Positions 24,069 through 33,460 of a stretch of DNA of 64,000 nucleotides are shown in pieces. The stretch's first letter is position 1; every line of letters begins with the position of its first letter. The notes under the pieces are model-generated. The model worked only from the letters and a program-made list of their open reading frames with translations. It made no database searches and was not told where the DNA came from. The DNA is from Hymenobacter duratus (GTDB lineage Bacteria; Bacteroidota; Bacteroidia; Cytophagales; Hymenobacteraceae), in NCBI RefSeq assembly GCF_014698995.1, contig NZ_JACWZZ010000006.1:26222-90221 (forward strand). Direction: 5' to 3'. Position numbers and translations under genes: made by a program.

Positions 24069-27000
24069 TTAACGGGTGGGCAGCACCGGATTCAAATCCG
24101 AAGGCGGGGTGAGCGGCTGCGCGTCAAGTTCCTGCGGGTGGTCGTCCAGGCCCGTTTCCTGGTGCGAGGCGAAGTACTGGGCCAGGGCTTTTTCGCCCAC
24201 CAGCCAGAATACCACGGGCGTCACGATGATGTCGAGGAAGGTAGACGAGAGCAGACCGCCGAGAATGACGGTGGCCACCGGGTACAGAATTTCCTTGCCC
24301 GGCGCGTCCTTGGCCAGCGTGAGCGGCACCAGGGCCAGCGCCGCCACCAGGGCCGTCATCAGCACCGGCACCAGGCGTTCCAGGGAGCCGCGGATAATCA
24401 TGGGCAGGCCGAACTTTTCGCCCTCGTGCTCCACGAGGTGGATGTAGTGCGAAATCATCATGATGCCGTTGCGCGAGGCAATGCCCGTGAGCGTAATAAA
24501 GCCCACGAGCGAGGCAATGCTGAACGTGCCGCCGGTGACCAGTACCGCCACCACCGAGCCGATGAGGGCCAGCGGAATGTTGAGCATAATCTGCCCCACC
24601 ATGTAACTGGACTTGAAATGGGAGAACAAGACCAAGAAGATGCCCGCCAGCGAAAACAGGCTCAGCCACAGAATTTTCTGGGAGGCCGACTGCTGGCTCT
24701 CAAACTGCCCGCCGTATGTGAGGTAGTAGCCCGGCGGCAGCTTCACCTGCGAATTCACCTTGGCTTGGATTTCCTTGACCGTGGAGCCCAGGTCCCGCTC
24801 GGCTACGTTCAGGGAAATGGTGATGCGGCGTTGGGTGTTCTCGTGGTTGACGGTGTTGGGGCCCGGCTCGTAGACGATGTCGGCCACCTGGCTGACGGGT
24901 ATCATGGCGCCGGAAGGCGTTTCGATGCGCGTCTGCTGAATGGCGGCGATGTCGTTGCGCTGCTGCTCGGGCAGCTTCACCACCAGGTCGAAGCGCTTCT
25001 GGCCGTCGAGCATCTGCGAAACGACGGCGCCTTGGAACAGCGTTTCCAGGTCGCGCACCACTTCGCCGCGGGCCATGCCGTAGGCGCGCAAAGCGTCGTC
25101 CTTGGGCCGGATGAGCAGTTGGGGAATCTGCACCTGCTTTTCCACCTGCAAATCGACCACCCCGGGCACCGTGCCGGCCACGGCGCGCACTTCGTTAGCG
25201 TAGCGGCGCAGCTCCAGCAAATCGTTGCCGAATACCTTAATGGCTACCTGCGCTCGCACACCAGAAAGTAAGTGGTCCAGCCGGTGGGAAATAGGCTGGC
25301 CGATGTTGACGTTCACGCCCGTTATCAAGCTCAGCTTGTCGCGCATGTCGGCCAGAATTTCGTCGCGGCTGCGCATGGTTTTGCCCTCCTTCTCCAGCTC
25401 TTCTTCGGTCTTGAAGGCCACTTCGATTTCCGAGTTGTTCACCGACTCGGCGTGCTCGTCCAATTCGGCGCGGCCGGTGCGGCGGGCGGTATAGGCCACT
25501 TCCGGAATCTTAAGCATCTGCTGCTCGCCCAGCGTGCCCAGGCGGTTCGACTCGGCCAGCGAGGTGCCGGCGGGCGCCGAGAAGTTGACCGTGAGCGAGC
25601 CTTCGTTGAAGGGCGGCAGAAACTCGGTGCCGAAGAACGGAATCAGCGCCATGGCCGCCACGAACAGCGCCCCGGTTACCCCAAGGATGGCCTTGGGATG
25701 CTGCAGGCCCCAACCCAACAGGCGAGTATCTTTTTTCTTAAGCCAGCGCACCAGGCCCCCGTCGGTTTCGGGGTGGTCCATCTGCTTCATTTTGGGCAGC
25801 AGGTAGTAGCAGAGCACCGGCGTGACGGTGAGCGACACGAACAGCGAGGCCACAATGCTGGTGATGTAGGCAATGCCCAGCGGCGCAAAAATGCGGCCTT
25901 CCATGCCTTCCAGGGCAAACAGCGGCAGGAACACCAGCACCACGATGATGGTGGCGTACACGATGGAGTTGCGTACTTCGGAGCTGGCCTTGTAAATAAC
26001 CTTGAGCACCGGCTGCGGGTGCGGCAGCTGCTTGTTTTCGCGCAGGCGCCGGTAGACGTTTTCCACGTCCACGATGGCGTCGTCGACCAATTCGCCGATG
26101 GCAATGGCCAGGCCGCCGAGGGTCATGGTGTTGATGCTGATGCCGGCAAAGCGAAACACCAGCGCCGTGACCAGCAGCGAGAGCGGAATGGCCACCAAAG
26201 AAATAAACGTGGTGCGTACGTTCAGCAGAAAGGCAAACAGGATGATAACCACCAGAATGGCCCCGTCGCGCAAGGCTTCCTCGACGTTGGTAATCGAGGA
26301 CTCGATAAACTCCGACTGCTTGAACAAGCGCGTGTTCACCTGCACGTCCTTGGGCAAAGAAGGCTTCAGCTCCACCAGGGCTTTTTCCACGGCTGCTGTC
26401 AGGCCCACCGTGGCCGCGCCGGGCTGCTTCTCGATGCTCAGAATCACGGCGGGCCGGCCGTTCACGCTGCCGTCGCCCCGCTTGAAGCGGGCCCCGAACT
26501 CCACCTTGGCCACGTCGGCCACCCGGATGGGCGACTGCTCGCGGTAGCCGACAATGATGTTTTCGATGTCCGCCACCGAGCGCAGCCGGCCCAGGTTGCG
26601 GATGAGCACCTCCGAGCCGTTGCGGTCAATGAAGTTGCCCGTCGTGTTCAGGTTGGACTGACGCAGGGCTTCCTCCACTTGGTTTACCGTCAGGCCCGTG
26701 GCATTGAGCCGGGGCATGTCCAGCAGCACCTGGTACTGCAGGTTGTCGCCGCCGATGGGAATGACCTGGGCCACGCCGGGAATGCTGAGCAGGCGCTGCC
26801 GCACGGTGTAGTTGGCCAGCGTGCGCAAATCGGCGGCGTTGGTCTGTTTGCCGCCCGACAAGCCCACCAGCATAATCTGGCCCATGACCGAGGAAATGGG
26901 GCCCAGCACCGGCGTAATGCCCTGGGGCAGCTGCTCGCCCGTGGTCTGCAGCTTCTCGCTCACAATCTGGCGGGCCGTGAAAATGTCGGTGCCGTAGTCG

Positions 27001-27290
27001 AACTCCACGAACACCATGCCCAGGCCAATGGCCGAGTTGGAGCGCACGGCCGACACGCCGGTGGCCCCGTTCAGGGCCGTTTCCACGGGCAGCGTCACCA
27101 GGGCCTCCACCTCCTCGGGGGCCATGCCGGGCGCTTCCAGGAACACGGTCACGCGCGGGCGGTCGAGGTCGGGCAACACGTCCACCGGCAGCTGGCTGGC
27201 GGTGTAGGAACCGGCAATGATGAGGCCCATGGCGAAGGCCAGCATCAGCAGCCGGTTCTGCAGGGCAAAGCGAATTATCTTATCAAGCAT
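24069..27290 (-). CDS. CusA/CzcA-family RND efflux pump, inner-membrane subunit
   Basis: A 1073-residue RND transporter, full length for the family. The N-terminus MLDKIIRFALQNRLLMLAFAMGL is the usual first helix, followed by QLPVDVLPDLDRPRVTV. Typical RND blocks are visible: GLAIAIGELVDDAIVDVENVYRRL in helix 4 with the proton-relay acidic residues, and a second half repeating the fold from KAILGVTGALFVAAMAL. It should form a trimer that exports metal ions from periplasm and cytoplasm through the adaptor (27930) and the TolC-like channel (29716). The order channel, accessory, adaptor, pump on one strand supports a CusCBA-like complex. Copper or silver is the likely substrate given the neighbours. 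Confidence 0.93.
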   Translation of the reverse strand: MLDKIIRFALQNRLLMLAFAMGLIIAGSYTASQLPVDVLPDLDRPRVTVFLEAPGMAPEEVEALVTLPVETALNGATGVSAVRSNSAIGLGMVFVEFDYGTDIFTARQIVSEKLQTTGEQLPQGITPVLGPISSVMGQIMLVGLSGGKQTNAADLRTLANYTVRQRLLSIPGVAQVIPIGGDNLQYQVLLDMPRLNATGLTVNQVEEALRQSNLNTTGNFIDRNGSEVLIRNLGRLRSVADIENIIVGYREQSPIRVADVAKVEFGARFKRGDGSVNGRPAVILSIEKQPGAATVGLTAAVEKALVELKPSLPKDVQVNTRLFKQSEFIESSITNVEEALRDGAILVVIILFAFLLNVRTTFISLVAIPLSLLVTALVFRFAGISINTMTLGGLAIAIGELVDDAIVDVENVYRRLRENKQLPHPQPVLKVIYKASSEVRNSIVYATIIVVLVFLPLFALEGMEGRIFAPLGIAYITSIVASLFVSLTVTPVLCYYLLPKMKQMDHPETDGGLVRWLKKKDTRLLGWGLQHPKAILGVTGALFVAAMALIPFFGTEFLPPFNEGSLTVNFSAPAGTSLAESNRLGTLGEQQMLKIPEVAYTARRTGRAELDEHAESVNNSEIEVAFKTEEELEKEGKTMRSRDEILADMRDKLSLITGVNVNIGQPISHRLDHLLSGVRAQVAIKVFGNDLLELRRYANEVRAVAGTVPGVVDLQVEKQVQIPQLLIRPKDDALRAYGMARGEVVRDLETLFQGAVVSQMLDGQKRFDLVVKLPEQQRNDIAAIQQTRIETPSGAMIPVSQVADIVYEPGPNTVNHENTQRRITISLNVAERDLGSTVKEIQAKVNSQVKLPPGYYLTYGGQFESQQSASQKILWLSLFSLAGIFLVLFSHFKSSYMVGQIMLNIPLALIGSVVAVLVTGGTFSIASLVGFITLTGIASRNGIMMISHYIHLVEHEGEKFGLPMIIRGSLERLVPVLMTALVAALALVPLTLAKDAPGKEILYPVATVILGGLLSSTFLDIIVTPVVFWLVGEKALAQYFASHQETGLDDHPQELDAQPLTPPSDLNPVLPTR

Positions 27291-27385
27291 GGGGTATTAG
27301 CGCAAAGTGGAAGGAGCCTCAAGGGCGACTTCGGTGTAGTCCGGCCGGTGGGCCAGTGGGTCGGACAGGGCACGCCCTGTGCGTC

Positions 27386-27895
27386 TTATTTCTTGACCCG
27401 GGGCGTGCGGGCCGAGGTGTGGGTGCTCATGATTTGCCACTGGCCGGCGGCGTTTTTGCGCAGCACCGACGTGGCCACCCCGCGGCGCACGATGGGCGCC
27501 TTGGCCTCTTTCTCCTTGGGGTCCTTCTTGAGGTTAATGGTGTAGGTGTAGGTTTCCGTCGCAAAAGCATAAGGACCGTCTACCTGCACGGCGGCTTTGT
27601 AGTCGCTGAAGGTGAAGGCGCTAAACTCCTTGAGCTCCGGGGCCAGGTGGTGCTCGGCGTAGTGCCGGTAGGAGCCTTCCACCCCGCCCGACTCGAACAC
27701 CTGGGAGTTGGCCGTGAAGAGGCGGTGCGTGCCCGTGGTATCGAGCTTTTGCACGGCCTGCTGGTACTTGCTCAGCACCGCCCGCACGGCCACCTCATCG
27801 GCGGAACCAGCCGCGGCAGTTGTCTGGGCTTGCGCCGTGGCGGCGGCAAAGGGAAGCGTGGCAGACAGCACCGCGAGAGCAAAAAGATTTTTCAT
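27386..27895 (-). CDS. Secreted NTF2/SnoaL-like protein in the efflux operon
   Basis: A 169-residue protein with a signal peptide (MKNLFALAVLSATLPFAAATAQAQ) and an NTF2-like fold: the helix DEVAVRAVLSKYQQAVQKLDTTGTHRLFT followed by strands that end WQIMSTHTS. Proteins of this SnoaL/DUF4440 type often sit in Bacteroidota metal-efflux operons, with unknown role. It lies 34 bp after the adaptor gene and 95 bp before the RND pump gene. I use the ATG at 27895, which gives the signal peptide; the upstream frame is a shadow of the adaptor gene. Metal-related function is inferred only from position. Confidence 0.8.
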   Translation of the reverse strand: MKNLFALAVLSATLPFAAATAQAQTTAAAGSADEVAVRAVLSKYQQAVQKLDTTGTHRLFTANSQVFESGGVEGSYRHYAEHHLAPELKEFSAFTFSDYKAAVQVDGPYAFATETYTYTINLKKDPKEKEAKAPIVRRGVATSVLRKNAAGQWQIMSTHTSARTPRVKK

Positions 27896-27929
27896 GGGGA
27901 GGGAGAAAGAAGCCACCGCGGAGCGGGAC

Positions 27930-29075
27930 TTATTGGTTGAGGTAAATGGATTTGAGCTGGTAGGTGCCGGTGGTGACCACCCGGTCGTTTTCGTTGATTT
28001 CGCCCTGCACCAGCACGGTCTGCTGGCCGTTGACGGCGCCGGGCTGCACGTAGCGAATCTTGAACCGCTCGGGCTCGGTGTGCACAAACACCACGGGCTT
28101 GCCATTCAGATCGGTGATGGCCGAGGTGGGCACCACCAGCTGGGGCTTGCCCCCGCCGGTCTGGCCCACGACCTGCACGTTCACGGCCTGGCCGGCGCGG
28201 TAGGCGCTGCCCTGCTGGGCGTCGAGCTCCAGCACCAGCTGACGGGCTTGGTTGACCGGGTTCACCACGTTGCTGAACACCACCAGGCGGGCGGGCACGC
28301 CGGCCTGGCCCTGCAGGCCTTCCACCCGGAACACGGCCCCGGGCGTGACTTTGTCCAGATCCTGGGCAAACACCTGGGCTTCGACGCGCAGCTTGCCGGG
28401 GTTGATGACGCGAAACAGCTCGTCGCCCTGGTTGACTTGTTGACCGACAGCGAGATTAAACACGTCCACGGTGCCGCTCACGGGCGAGGTGATGCTCACG
28501 CGGCGCTGCTGGGCCTGGCCGTTGTAGATGCTGGCGTTCTGGCGGGCCTGGCGCAGGCGCAGCTCGGCGGCCACCACGTCCTTGCGGGCGGCGATGTCGG
28601 CGATGCTCTGCAGGCGGGCGTAGTCCTGCTGGGCGGCGCGCAGCTCGGCCTGGGCGTTGGCCCGCTCGGTGCTGAGCCCGATTTGCTGGGTGGCGTCCAG
28701 CGTTTGCTCGATGACGGCCAGGGTCTGCCCGGCCCGCACCGTTTTGCCCACCTGCGCGGCGAGGCTCACGATGCGCCCGGTTTGGGGCACCACGATGCGG
28801 CCCTCGCCCCCGGCCGCGGCCGACACCGTGCCGTAGAGCGTGGCCCGGCTGTAGGTGGTGGAAAAGGCGGCCAGGTTGGTGCGCACCTGAAACAGGAACT
28901 GGCTTTCCTTGGGCAGCAGTACCTCGTCGGAAAGGGCCACGCCGGTGCTGGCTTTGGCCGTGCCACCGTGGTCTTCGCCACCGTGCGCCTGCACCAAACC
29001 CGGTGGAGGGAGCAGCACCGTCAGGACCAGTCCCGCGGCGGCCGTAACGGCCAGGATTTTATGCTTGGTTTTCAT
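27930..29075 (-). CDS. CusB/HlyD-like periplasmic adaptor of the RND efflux system
   Basis: A 381-residue membrane fusion protein. After a signal or anchor (MKTKHKILAVTAAAGLVLTVLL) comes a His-rich stretch HGGEDHGG that could bind metal. The lipoyl half-motifs GRIVSLAAQVGKTVRAGQTLAVIE and SPVSGTVDVFNLAVGQQVNQGDELFRV flank a coiled-coil hairpin with LSTERANAQAELRAAQQDYARLQ. The beta-barrel and membrane-proximal domains follow. It bridges the RND pump and the TolC-like channel. It is encoded 12 bp downstream of a membrane accessory protein that begins with a similar HGGEDH segment. Confidence 0.92.
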   Translation of the reverse strand: MKTKHKILAVTAAAGLVLTVLLPPPGLVQAHGGEDHGGTAKASTGVALSDEVLLPKESQFLFQVRTNLAAFSTTYSRATLYGTVSAAAGGEGRIVVPQTGRIVSLAAQVGKTVRAGQTLAVIEQTLDATQQIGLSTERANAQAELRAAQQDYARLQSIADIAARKDVVAAELRLRQARQNASIYNGQAQQRRVSITSPVSGTVDVFNLAVGQQVNQGDELFRVINPGKLRVEAQVFAQDLDKVTPGAVFRVEGLQGQAGVPARLVVFSNVVNPVNQARQLVLELDAQQGSAYRAGQAVNVQVVGQTGGGKPQLVVPTSAITDLNGKPVVFVHTEPERFKIRYVQPGAVNGQQTVLVQGEINENDRVVTTGTYQLKSIYLNQ

Positions 29076-29087
29076 ATCGGGGTAGCA

Positions 29088-29714
29088 TTAAGGGAAGGGG
29101 GTGCGGCGGCTGGCGGTCAACGCCTGCTCGGAAGTCTGGGGCACGGGCTCGGGACGGCGTCGGCGCATGAGCAGGGCCGTGAGTACGATGCCGAGCACAA
29201 AGGCCCCGGCCAAGGCCAGGATGGTTTTCCAGGAGGAAAAAAGCCCGGTTGCCTCCGCGTGGGGAGCCGCGGCGACGGGCAGCTTCTCTCCTACTTTGAT
29301 GCCTTCGAGCAAGAGCAAATCGGCTTTCTCACCCGCCACGATGTTGAGGGCGAAGCTGTAAGCCTTGTTGGCCGGAAACTGGCCTTCGACGAGGTACACG
29401 CCCGGCTCCTGCTCTTTCACGGCCCATTTCAGGGTGGCATCTTCCGGGTTGGTGAGCGTGAGCTTGGCGCCCTTGATCGGGGCGTTGGTGGCGTAGTCGG
29501 AGAGGAACAGGCGCAAATCGGCGGGCTTACCCCCTTCCAGGGGCTCGTAGCGCAGCAAGGCCTCGAACTGTTCCGAGAGCGCGGCCACGGAAAAGGACGT
29601 GGCGCCCGCGGCCGTGCCGGCCTTGGGCCCGTCGCCGTGGTCCTCGCCCCCGTGGGCGTAGGCCGTGCCGCTCAGCACAAGCAGGCCCAGGAGCAAAATC
29701 AGGAGTTGTTTCAT
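29088..29714 (-). CDS. Efflux-operon accessory protein, secreted and membrane-anchored
   Basis: A 208-residue protein with a signal peptide (MKQLLILLLGLLVLSGTAYA), a His-rich HGGEDHGDGPK segment, an Ig-like periplasmic domain (about 40-140), and a C-terminal membrane helix (TILALAGAFVLGIVLTALLM) followed by a basic tail. No family name is certain. The shared HGGEDH motif with the adaptor suggests both contact the same metal. The ATG at 29714 is preferred to a GTG at 29723; it leaves the stop of the TolC-like gene overlapping by a few bases, so translation is probably coupled. Confidence 0.75.
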   Translation of the reverse strand: MKQLLILLLGLLVLSGTAYAHGGEDHGDGPKAGTAAGATSFSVAALSEQFEALLRYEPLEGGKPADLRLFLSDYATNAPIKGAKLTLTNPEDATLKWAVKEQEPGVYLVEGQFPANKAYSFALNIVAGEKADLLLLEGIKVGEKLPVAAAPHAEATGLFSSWKTILALAGAFVLGIVLTALLMRRRRPEPVPQTSEQALTASRRTPFP

Positions 29715-29715
29715 G

Positions 29716-30960
29716 TTATTCACCCCGCAGGTAGTTAAGTTCGATGAGGGCCTGGCGGTAGTCCCGAATGGTCGTCAGGTAGGTATTCTGGATGGCAAAG
29801 GCTTGGTTCAGGCTCATAATGAGCTGCAGGTAGCTCACTTCGCCGGCCCGGAACAGGCGCTGCGACTGGCTGATGATGGCCCGCGACTGGGGCAGGCCGG
29901 TTTGCTCGTAGTAGCCCAACGAGGCCGAGAACTTGCGCGTGTCGGCCAGGGCCTGCTGGTACTGACTACTCAGCTCCAGGCGCTGGGCCTGCAGCTGGTA
30001 GCCGGCGGCCTGGGAGCGGGCCGTGGCCGCCTGCAGCTGGGAGCGGTAGGTCCAGAACCAGATGGGCACCGACAGGCCGAATTGAAAGCGGTATTTCAGG
30101 GCTGAATTCTCAAATGCCTGGTTCTGGTAACCCACCGTGAGGGCCGGGGTGCGCCGGGCCCGCACCAGGCTGATGCCTGACTGGCTCAGGGCTACGTTTT
30201 GGGCAGCGGCGGCCAGCGTGGGGCTGCGCACCAGGGCCGTGCTGTCCTCGGCGGGCAGGCCCGCGAGCAGCGCGGTGCCCGTTTGAGCCAACTCCGCGCC
30301 GGTGCGCCCCAGGTCGGTGCTGATGGCCAGGGCTTCGCTGGGGCGGCCCAGCAGCAAGGCCAGGCGGCGCTGGGCGGCCTGCCGGTCGGCGGTGGCTTGC
30401 TGCAGCAGCACGGTCACCTGCCGGGCTTCGGCGTCGGTGCTGATGCGCTGCAGCGAGGTGACTTCGCCGGCCGTAAACAAACGCTCGGTGGCCAGCCGCA
30501 GCACTCGAAACAAGCTGTCCTGGTAGGTGAGCTGCCGCACCTGGGCCTCAGCAAATTGCAGGGTCAGGTACGCCAGGCGGGTGTCGCGCAGCACGCTGGC
30601 CCGGCTCACGTCGCGGTTGCGCTCGGCCAGGGTAATGCCGGCCTGCGCCACGCGCCGCTGCTGGCGGTAGACGTTGGGCAGGTCGATGGTTTGCACCACG
30701 CCCGGGGCCCACATCTCGCCGGTAGGGGCCGAGAACAGAAAGTCCGGGTTGGCGGGCGCAAACGAGCCCCGCTTGAGGGCGCGCTGCTCCTCAATTTCCT
30801 GGGTTGACTGCCGCAGCCGGGGGTGCCGGCGCAGGCTCTGGGCTTCGGCGCTGTCCAGGCTGATGATGGTTTGGGCGCGCGCAGCTTCGAAACCTAATCC
30901 CAGCAAAAGGGCCAGAACCAGCAGGAAACGCACGCCACTTCTCAATTTCAGATACTTCAT
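29716..30960 (-). CDS. TolC/CusC-like outer-membrane efflux channel
   Basis: A 414-residue protein with a signal peptide and the repeated helical-hairpin layout of outer-membrane efflux proteins. Motifs include LDSAEAQSLRRHPRLRQSTQEIEE, YLTLQFAEAQVRQLTYQDSLFRVL, GEVTSLQRISTDAEARQV and, in the second repeat, GEVSYLQLIMSLNQAF. The paired LFxAGEVxxLQ segments are the internal repeat of TolC proteins. It is the first of the channel, accessory, adaptor and pump genes. A GC-rich hairpin (31031-31047) sits between it and the upstream metal-binding protein gene and may attenuate transcription. Confidence 0.9.
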   Translation of the reverse strand: MKYLKLRSGVRFLLVLALLLGLGFEAARAQTIISLDSAEAQSLRRHPRLRQSTQEIEEQRALKRGSFAPANPDFLFSAPTGEMWAPGVVQTIDLPNVYRQQRRVAQAGITLAERNRDVSRASVLRDTRLAYLTLQFAEAQVRQLTYQDSLFRVLRLATERLFTAGEVTSLQRISTDAEARQVTVLLQQATADRQAAQRRLALLLGRPSEALAISTDLGRTGAELAQTGTALLAGLPAEDSTALVRSPTLAAAAQNVALSQSGISLVRARRTPALTVGYQNQAFENSALKYRFQFGLSVPIWFWTYRSQLQAATARSQAAGYQLQAQRLELSSQYQQALADTRKFSASLGYYEQTGLPQSRAIISQSQRLFRAGEVSYLQLIMSLNQAFAIQNTYLTTIRDYRQALIELNYLRGE

Positions 30961-31062
30961 ATAATCAGGTTAGAGCGAGCCAGCGGGCCGCCTACCGTTG
31001 CAGCGGCAGACGACCCGGACGAAGCGGGTCCGGACGCCCGGCGTCCGAAAAGCAGGCGACGT

Positions 31063-31614
31063 CTATGACTTTTTCACCAGGGCCATGCCGCACTTCGGGC
31101 AGCTGCCGGGCTTGTCGCTGGCCGAGCCTTCGCAGTTCATGGGGCAGGTGTAGGCGGCGGCCGTGGCCTTGCTGGCTTTGGCCGCCGCGTCGAGCTTTTC
31201 AAAGCGGGCGCTGAGCGAGCTGCCGTTGGCTTTCAGGCTCACGATGGCCGTGCGCAGGGTAGTGCCGGCGGGCACGGCGGCCACGAAATGGTCGCCGGTG
31301 GGCGTCAGCTTCACGCTGGTGGTTTTGCCCGCCGTGCTCAGCAGCATGGCCGTGCCGGTGGAACGGTCCAGGGGCATGGTTTTCTCGTTGGCGTCGAGCA
31401 GGTACACGTGCACCTCCCCGGCTTGCTGCACCAGTTCGAGGTGGTACTTGCCGGCCGTGCGGACCGTTCCGCCGTGGGGGGATTTGTGGGCGTGGGTTTC
31501 GCCGGCGGCTTTGTGGCCGTGGGCAGCGGTGCCGGGCTTGTGGCTGTGCTGGGCGGCAACGTTGAGCGGGGCGGCCAGCATCAGAGCGGCGGCGAGAACT
31601 TGCGAAATCTTCAT
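31063..31614 (-). CDS. Secreted heavy-metal-binding-domain protein
   Basis: A 183-residue protein with a signal peptide (MKISQVLAAALMLAAPLNVAA) and a His-rich region (HSHKPGTAAHGHKAAGETHAHKSPHGG). A beta-rich middle part follows, and then a C-terminal heavy-metal binding domain YTCPMNCEG...PGSCPKCGMALVKK with CPM and CPxCGM, as in metal-binding domains attached to CusB and CopA proteins. It probably binds or buffers copper in the periplasm for the RND system encoded next. Confidence 0.85.
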   Translation of the reverse strand: MKISQVLAAALMLAAPLNVAAQHSHKPGTAAHGHKAAGETHAHKSPHGGTVRTAGKYHLELVQQAGEVHVYLLDANEKTMPLDRSTGTAMLLSTAGKTTSVKLTPTGDHFVAAVPAGTTLRTAIVSLKANGSSLSARFEKLDAAAKASKATAAAYTCPMNCEGSASDKPGSCPKCGMALVKKS

Positions 31615-31656
31615 AAGAGGGGGTTATGAGTAAAGTGGGTTGGAGTAGCCTTCGGG

Positions 31657-32382
31657 CTACATTTTGTCGGCGTTCTTATTGTGCCAGTCCTTGAAGGCCG
31701 CTATTTCCTTCTCCTGGGCATCTATTATCTGCTGGGCCATCTGCTTGAGTTTGGTGTCCTTGCCGTGGGCCAGCTCGGCCTTGGCCATGTCCACGGCGCT
31801 CTGGTGGTGCATGGTCATGAGCATGTTGAAGTTCATGTCCGGGTCGGCCACGGTTTTTGGCATCGGCATCATGGCGTCCATTGAGGCCTTCATCTTGCTG
31901 GTGAAGGGGTCCGTGGGGTCGTTGGGCTTGTAGTTGGTCGGGGCATTGTCGAGGCGGGTGGCCGCGGCTTCCAGCTCGGCGATTTCCTTTTGCTGGTCGG
32001 CTTTGATTTTCTCGGCCATCTGGCGCATGGTGGCGTCTTTGCCGTCGCGCAGCTGAATGTCGGCCATGACAACAGCGCCCTTGTGGTGCTCCAGCATGTG
32101 GTGGGCGAAGTCGTGGTCGGTGTTGCCCTTGGGCTTGCTGGCGTGCATCTTCTGCATCATCTCGTTCATGGCCACCAGCTGCGGCGAGTCGCCGGCCGCA
32201 GTGGCCCCGTCGTGGCCCATAGCCGAGTGGTCCATGCCGGCCATGTCACCGGAGGCGGTGCCCTCGGCGGTGGTCGTTTCGGTGGTAGTAGCCGTCGAAT
32301 CGGCGGCCTTGTCGCTGTTGCAGCTGGCAACCAGCAGGGAGCCCGAGCAGAGGGCTGCGAGGAAAAAAGCGGACTTTTTCAT
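31657..32382 (-). CDS. DUF305 lipoprotein
   Basis: A 241-residue lipoprotein: signal and lipobox LLVASC near residue 20, a Thr/Ala linker with Met/His-rich MAGMDHSAMGHDG, then two DUF305 units. Each unit carries the family HH motif, DHDFAHHMLEHHKGAV and DMNFNMLMTMHHQSAVDMAKAEL, followed by helices with K/Q/E-rich surfaces (LKQMAQQIIDAQEKEI). DUF305 proteins have a ferritin-like four-helix form and are common in copper-resistance islands. A paralogue is at 37976. Copper binding is inferred from Met and His content. Confidence 0.9.
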   Translation of the reverse strand: MKKSAFFLAALCSGSLLVASCNSDKAADSTATTTETTTAEGTASGDMAGMDHSAMGHDGATAAGDSPQLVAMNEMMQKMHASKPKGNTDHDFAHHMLEHHKGAVVMADIQLRDGKDATMRQMAEKIKADQQKEIAELEAAATRLDNAPTNYKPNDPTDPFTSKMKASMDAMMPMPKTVADPDMNFNMLMTMHHQSAVDMAKAELAHGKDTKLKQMAQQIIDAQEKEIAAFKDWHNKNADKM

Positions 32383-32444
32383 GGGTGTGGTTGGGGAAAG
32401 TGGAAGAAAGAGAGAGGCAAGCCGGAAGGGGGCCAGCCCACACG

Positions 32445-33392
32445 CTAGGCCTTCACGTTGATGGTGAAGTCACCGGTGTGAATCTTACCGGCGTGGTTAA
32501 ACTGGAGGAACACGCGGTAGAGGCCGGGCTTTTCGAAGTTGGTGTTGAAGCCGATGTTCGGGCCCTTGTCGGCCTGGTCGTTGGGGTGCACGTGCAGGTA
32601 CTGCTCCGTGTCCTCGCTGATGACCACCACGTGGCCCAGCGCGCCGAGGTAGTTGGCGAGGTCCGTCACCGGCTGGCCGTCCTTGCTGATGTTGATTTTC
32701 ATGCCCAGCAGCTGGCCCACTTTCAGGTCTTTGTCGAAGGCGAGGGTGGCCTTATAGCCGTCCTTCTCCCACTGCATGTCGTCGTTCTTGAACTTGACCG
32801 GTGCGTAGGCTGCGCCCTTCACGGTGAGGGGCTGGCGACCGAGCTGGTGCCCCGAGCCGGTAGGCGTATAGTCCTGAAACAGCACGTAGTCGCCGCCCTT
32901 GGGGAAGGTGTACTGCACTTTGTAGTCGCCCTCAGCCGTGTACTCGGGGTGCTCGTGGTAGAACTGGCCCAGGTCCTTGCTGACGATGATGAGGTGAATC
33001 TTCTTCTCGTGCACCACGTCCAGGGGCACGGGAGCCGAGCCCTTGCCCGTCTCCACGGGCGTGAAGGCCAGCGTGGTGGGCTGCCCGGCCGTCACCTGCG
33101 TGGGCGTGGGCACCAGCTTCATTTCGTAAGTTTTGCCGTTGGCCACCTTGTCGTTGTGTTCCAGGTTCATGCCGCACTTGGGGCACTTGTCGCCCTCTTT
33201 GGTGCTGGTGATTTCCGGGTGCATGGGGCAGGCGTAGGTGTGGCCCCCGCCATGCTCGGCGGTGCCTTCGGCCGGGCCGTTGGTGGGCGTGGTGACGGTG
33301 TCGGTGGTTTTGCTGGACTCGGTTTCGGACGAGCAGCTGCTGGCGGTGAGCAGGCCGGCCAGGGCCAGCAGGGAAAGCGGTATGCGGTGCAT
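32445..33392 (-). CDS. Lipoprotein with heavy-metal-binding domain (CPM...CPKCGM)
   Basis: A 315-residue lipoprotein (lipobox LTASSC). Residues about 50-75 form a heavy-metal binding domain, YACPMHPEITSTKEGDKCPKCGMNL. Two beta-sandwich domains follow. Their conserved HLIIVSKDLGQFYHEHPEY and GHVVVISEDTEQYLHVHP segments are duplicates with histidines in matching places, suggesting a pair of metal-binding sites. This architecture is frequent beside CusCBA-like pumps in Bacteroidota. It is the second gene of the long minus-strand metal operon, after a 43-residue membrane peptide gene. Confidence 0.85.
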   Translation of the reverse strand: MHRIPLSLLALAGLLTASSCSSETESSKTTDTVTTPTNGPAEGTAEHGGGHTYACPMHPEITSTKEGDKCPKCGMNLEHNDKVANGKTYEMKLVPTPTQVTAGQPTTLAFTPVETGKGSAPVPLDVVHEKKIHLIIVSKDLGQFYHEHPEYTAEGDYKVQYTFPKGGDYVLFQDYTPTGSGHQLGRQPLTVKGAAYAPVKFKNDDMQWEKDGYKATLAFDKDLKVGQLLGMKINISKDGQPVTDLANYLGALGHVVVISEDTEQYLHVHPNDQADKGPNIGFNTNFEKPGLYRVFLQFNHAGKIHTGDFTINVKA

Positions 33393-33460
33393 AAAAGGGG
33401 AATGGGGTTAAACAGATGGGGAGACTATATCCAGTAGTCCGGGGCGCTGCTGCCGGGCGG

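Noticed and set aside
25272..27545. 757-residue plus-strand frame opposite the RND pump gene
   Set aside because: It has an antisense shadow composition (His/Gln/Val/Gly-rich) and no motif, while the minus-strand frame is a full-length RND transporter.
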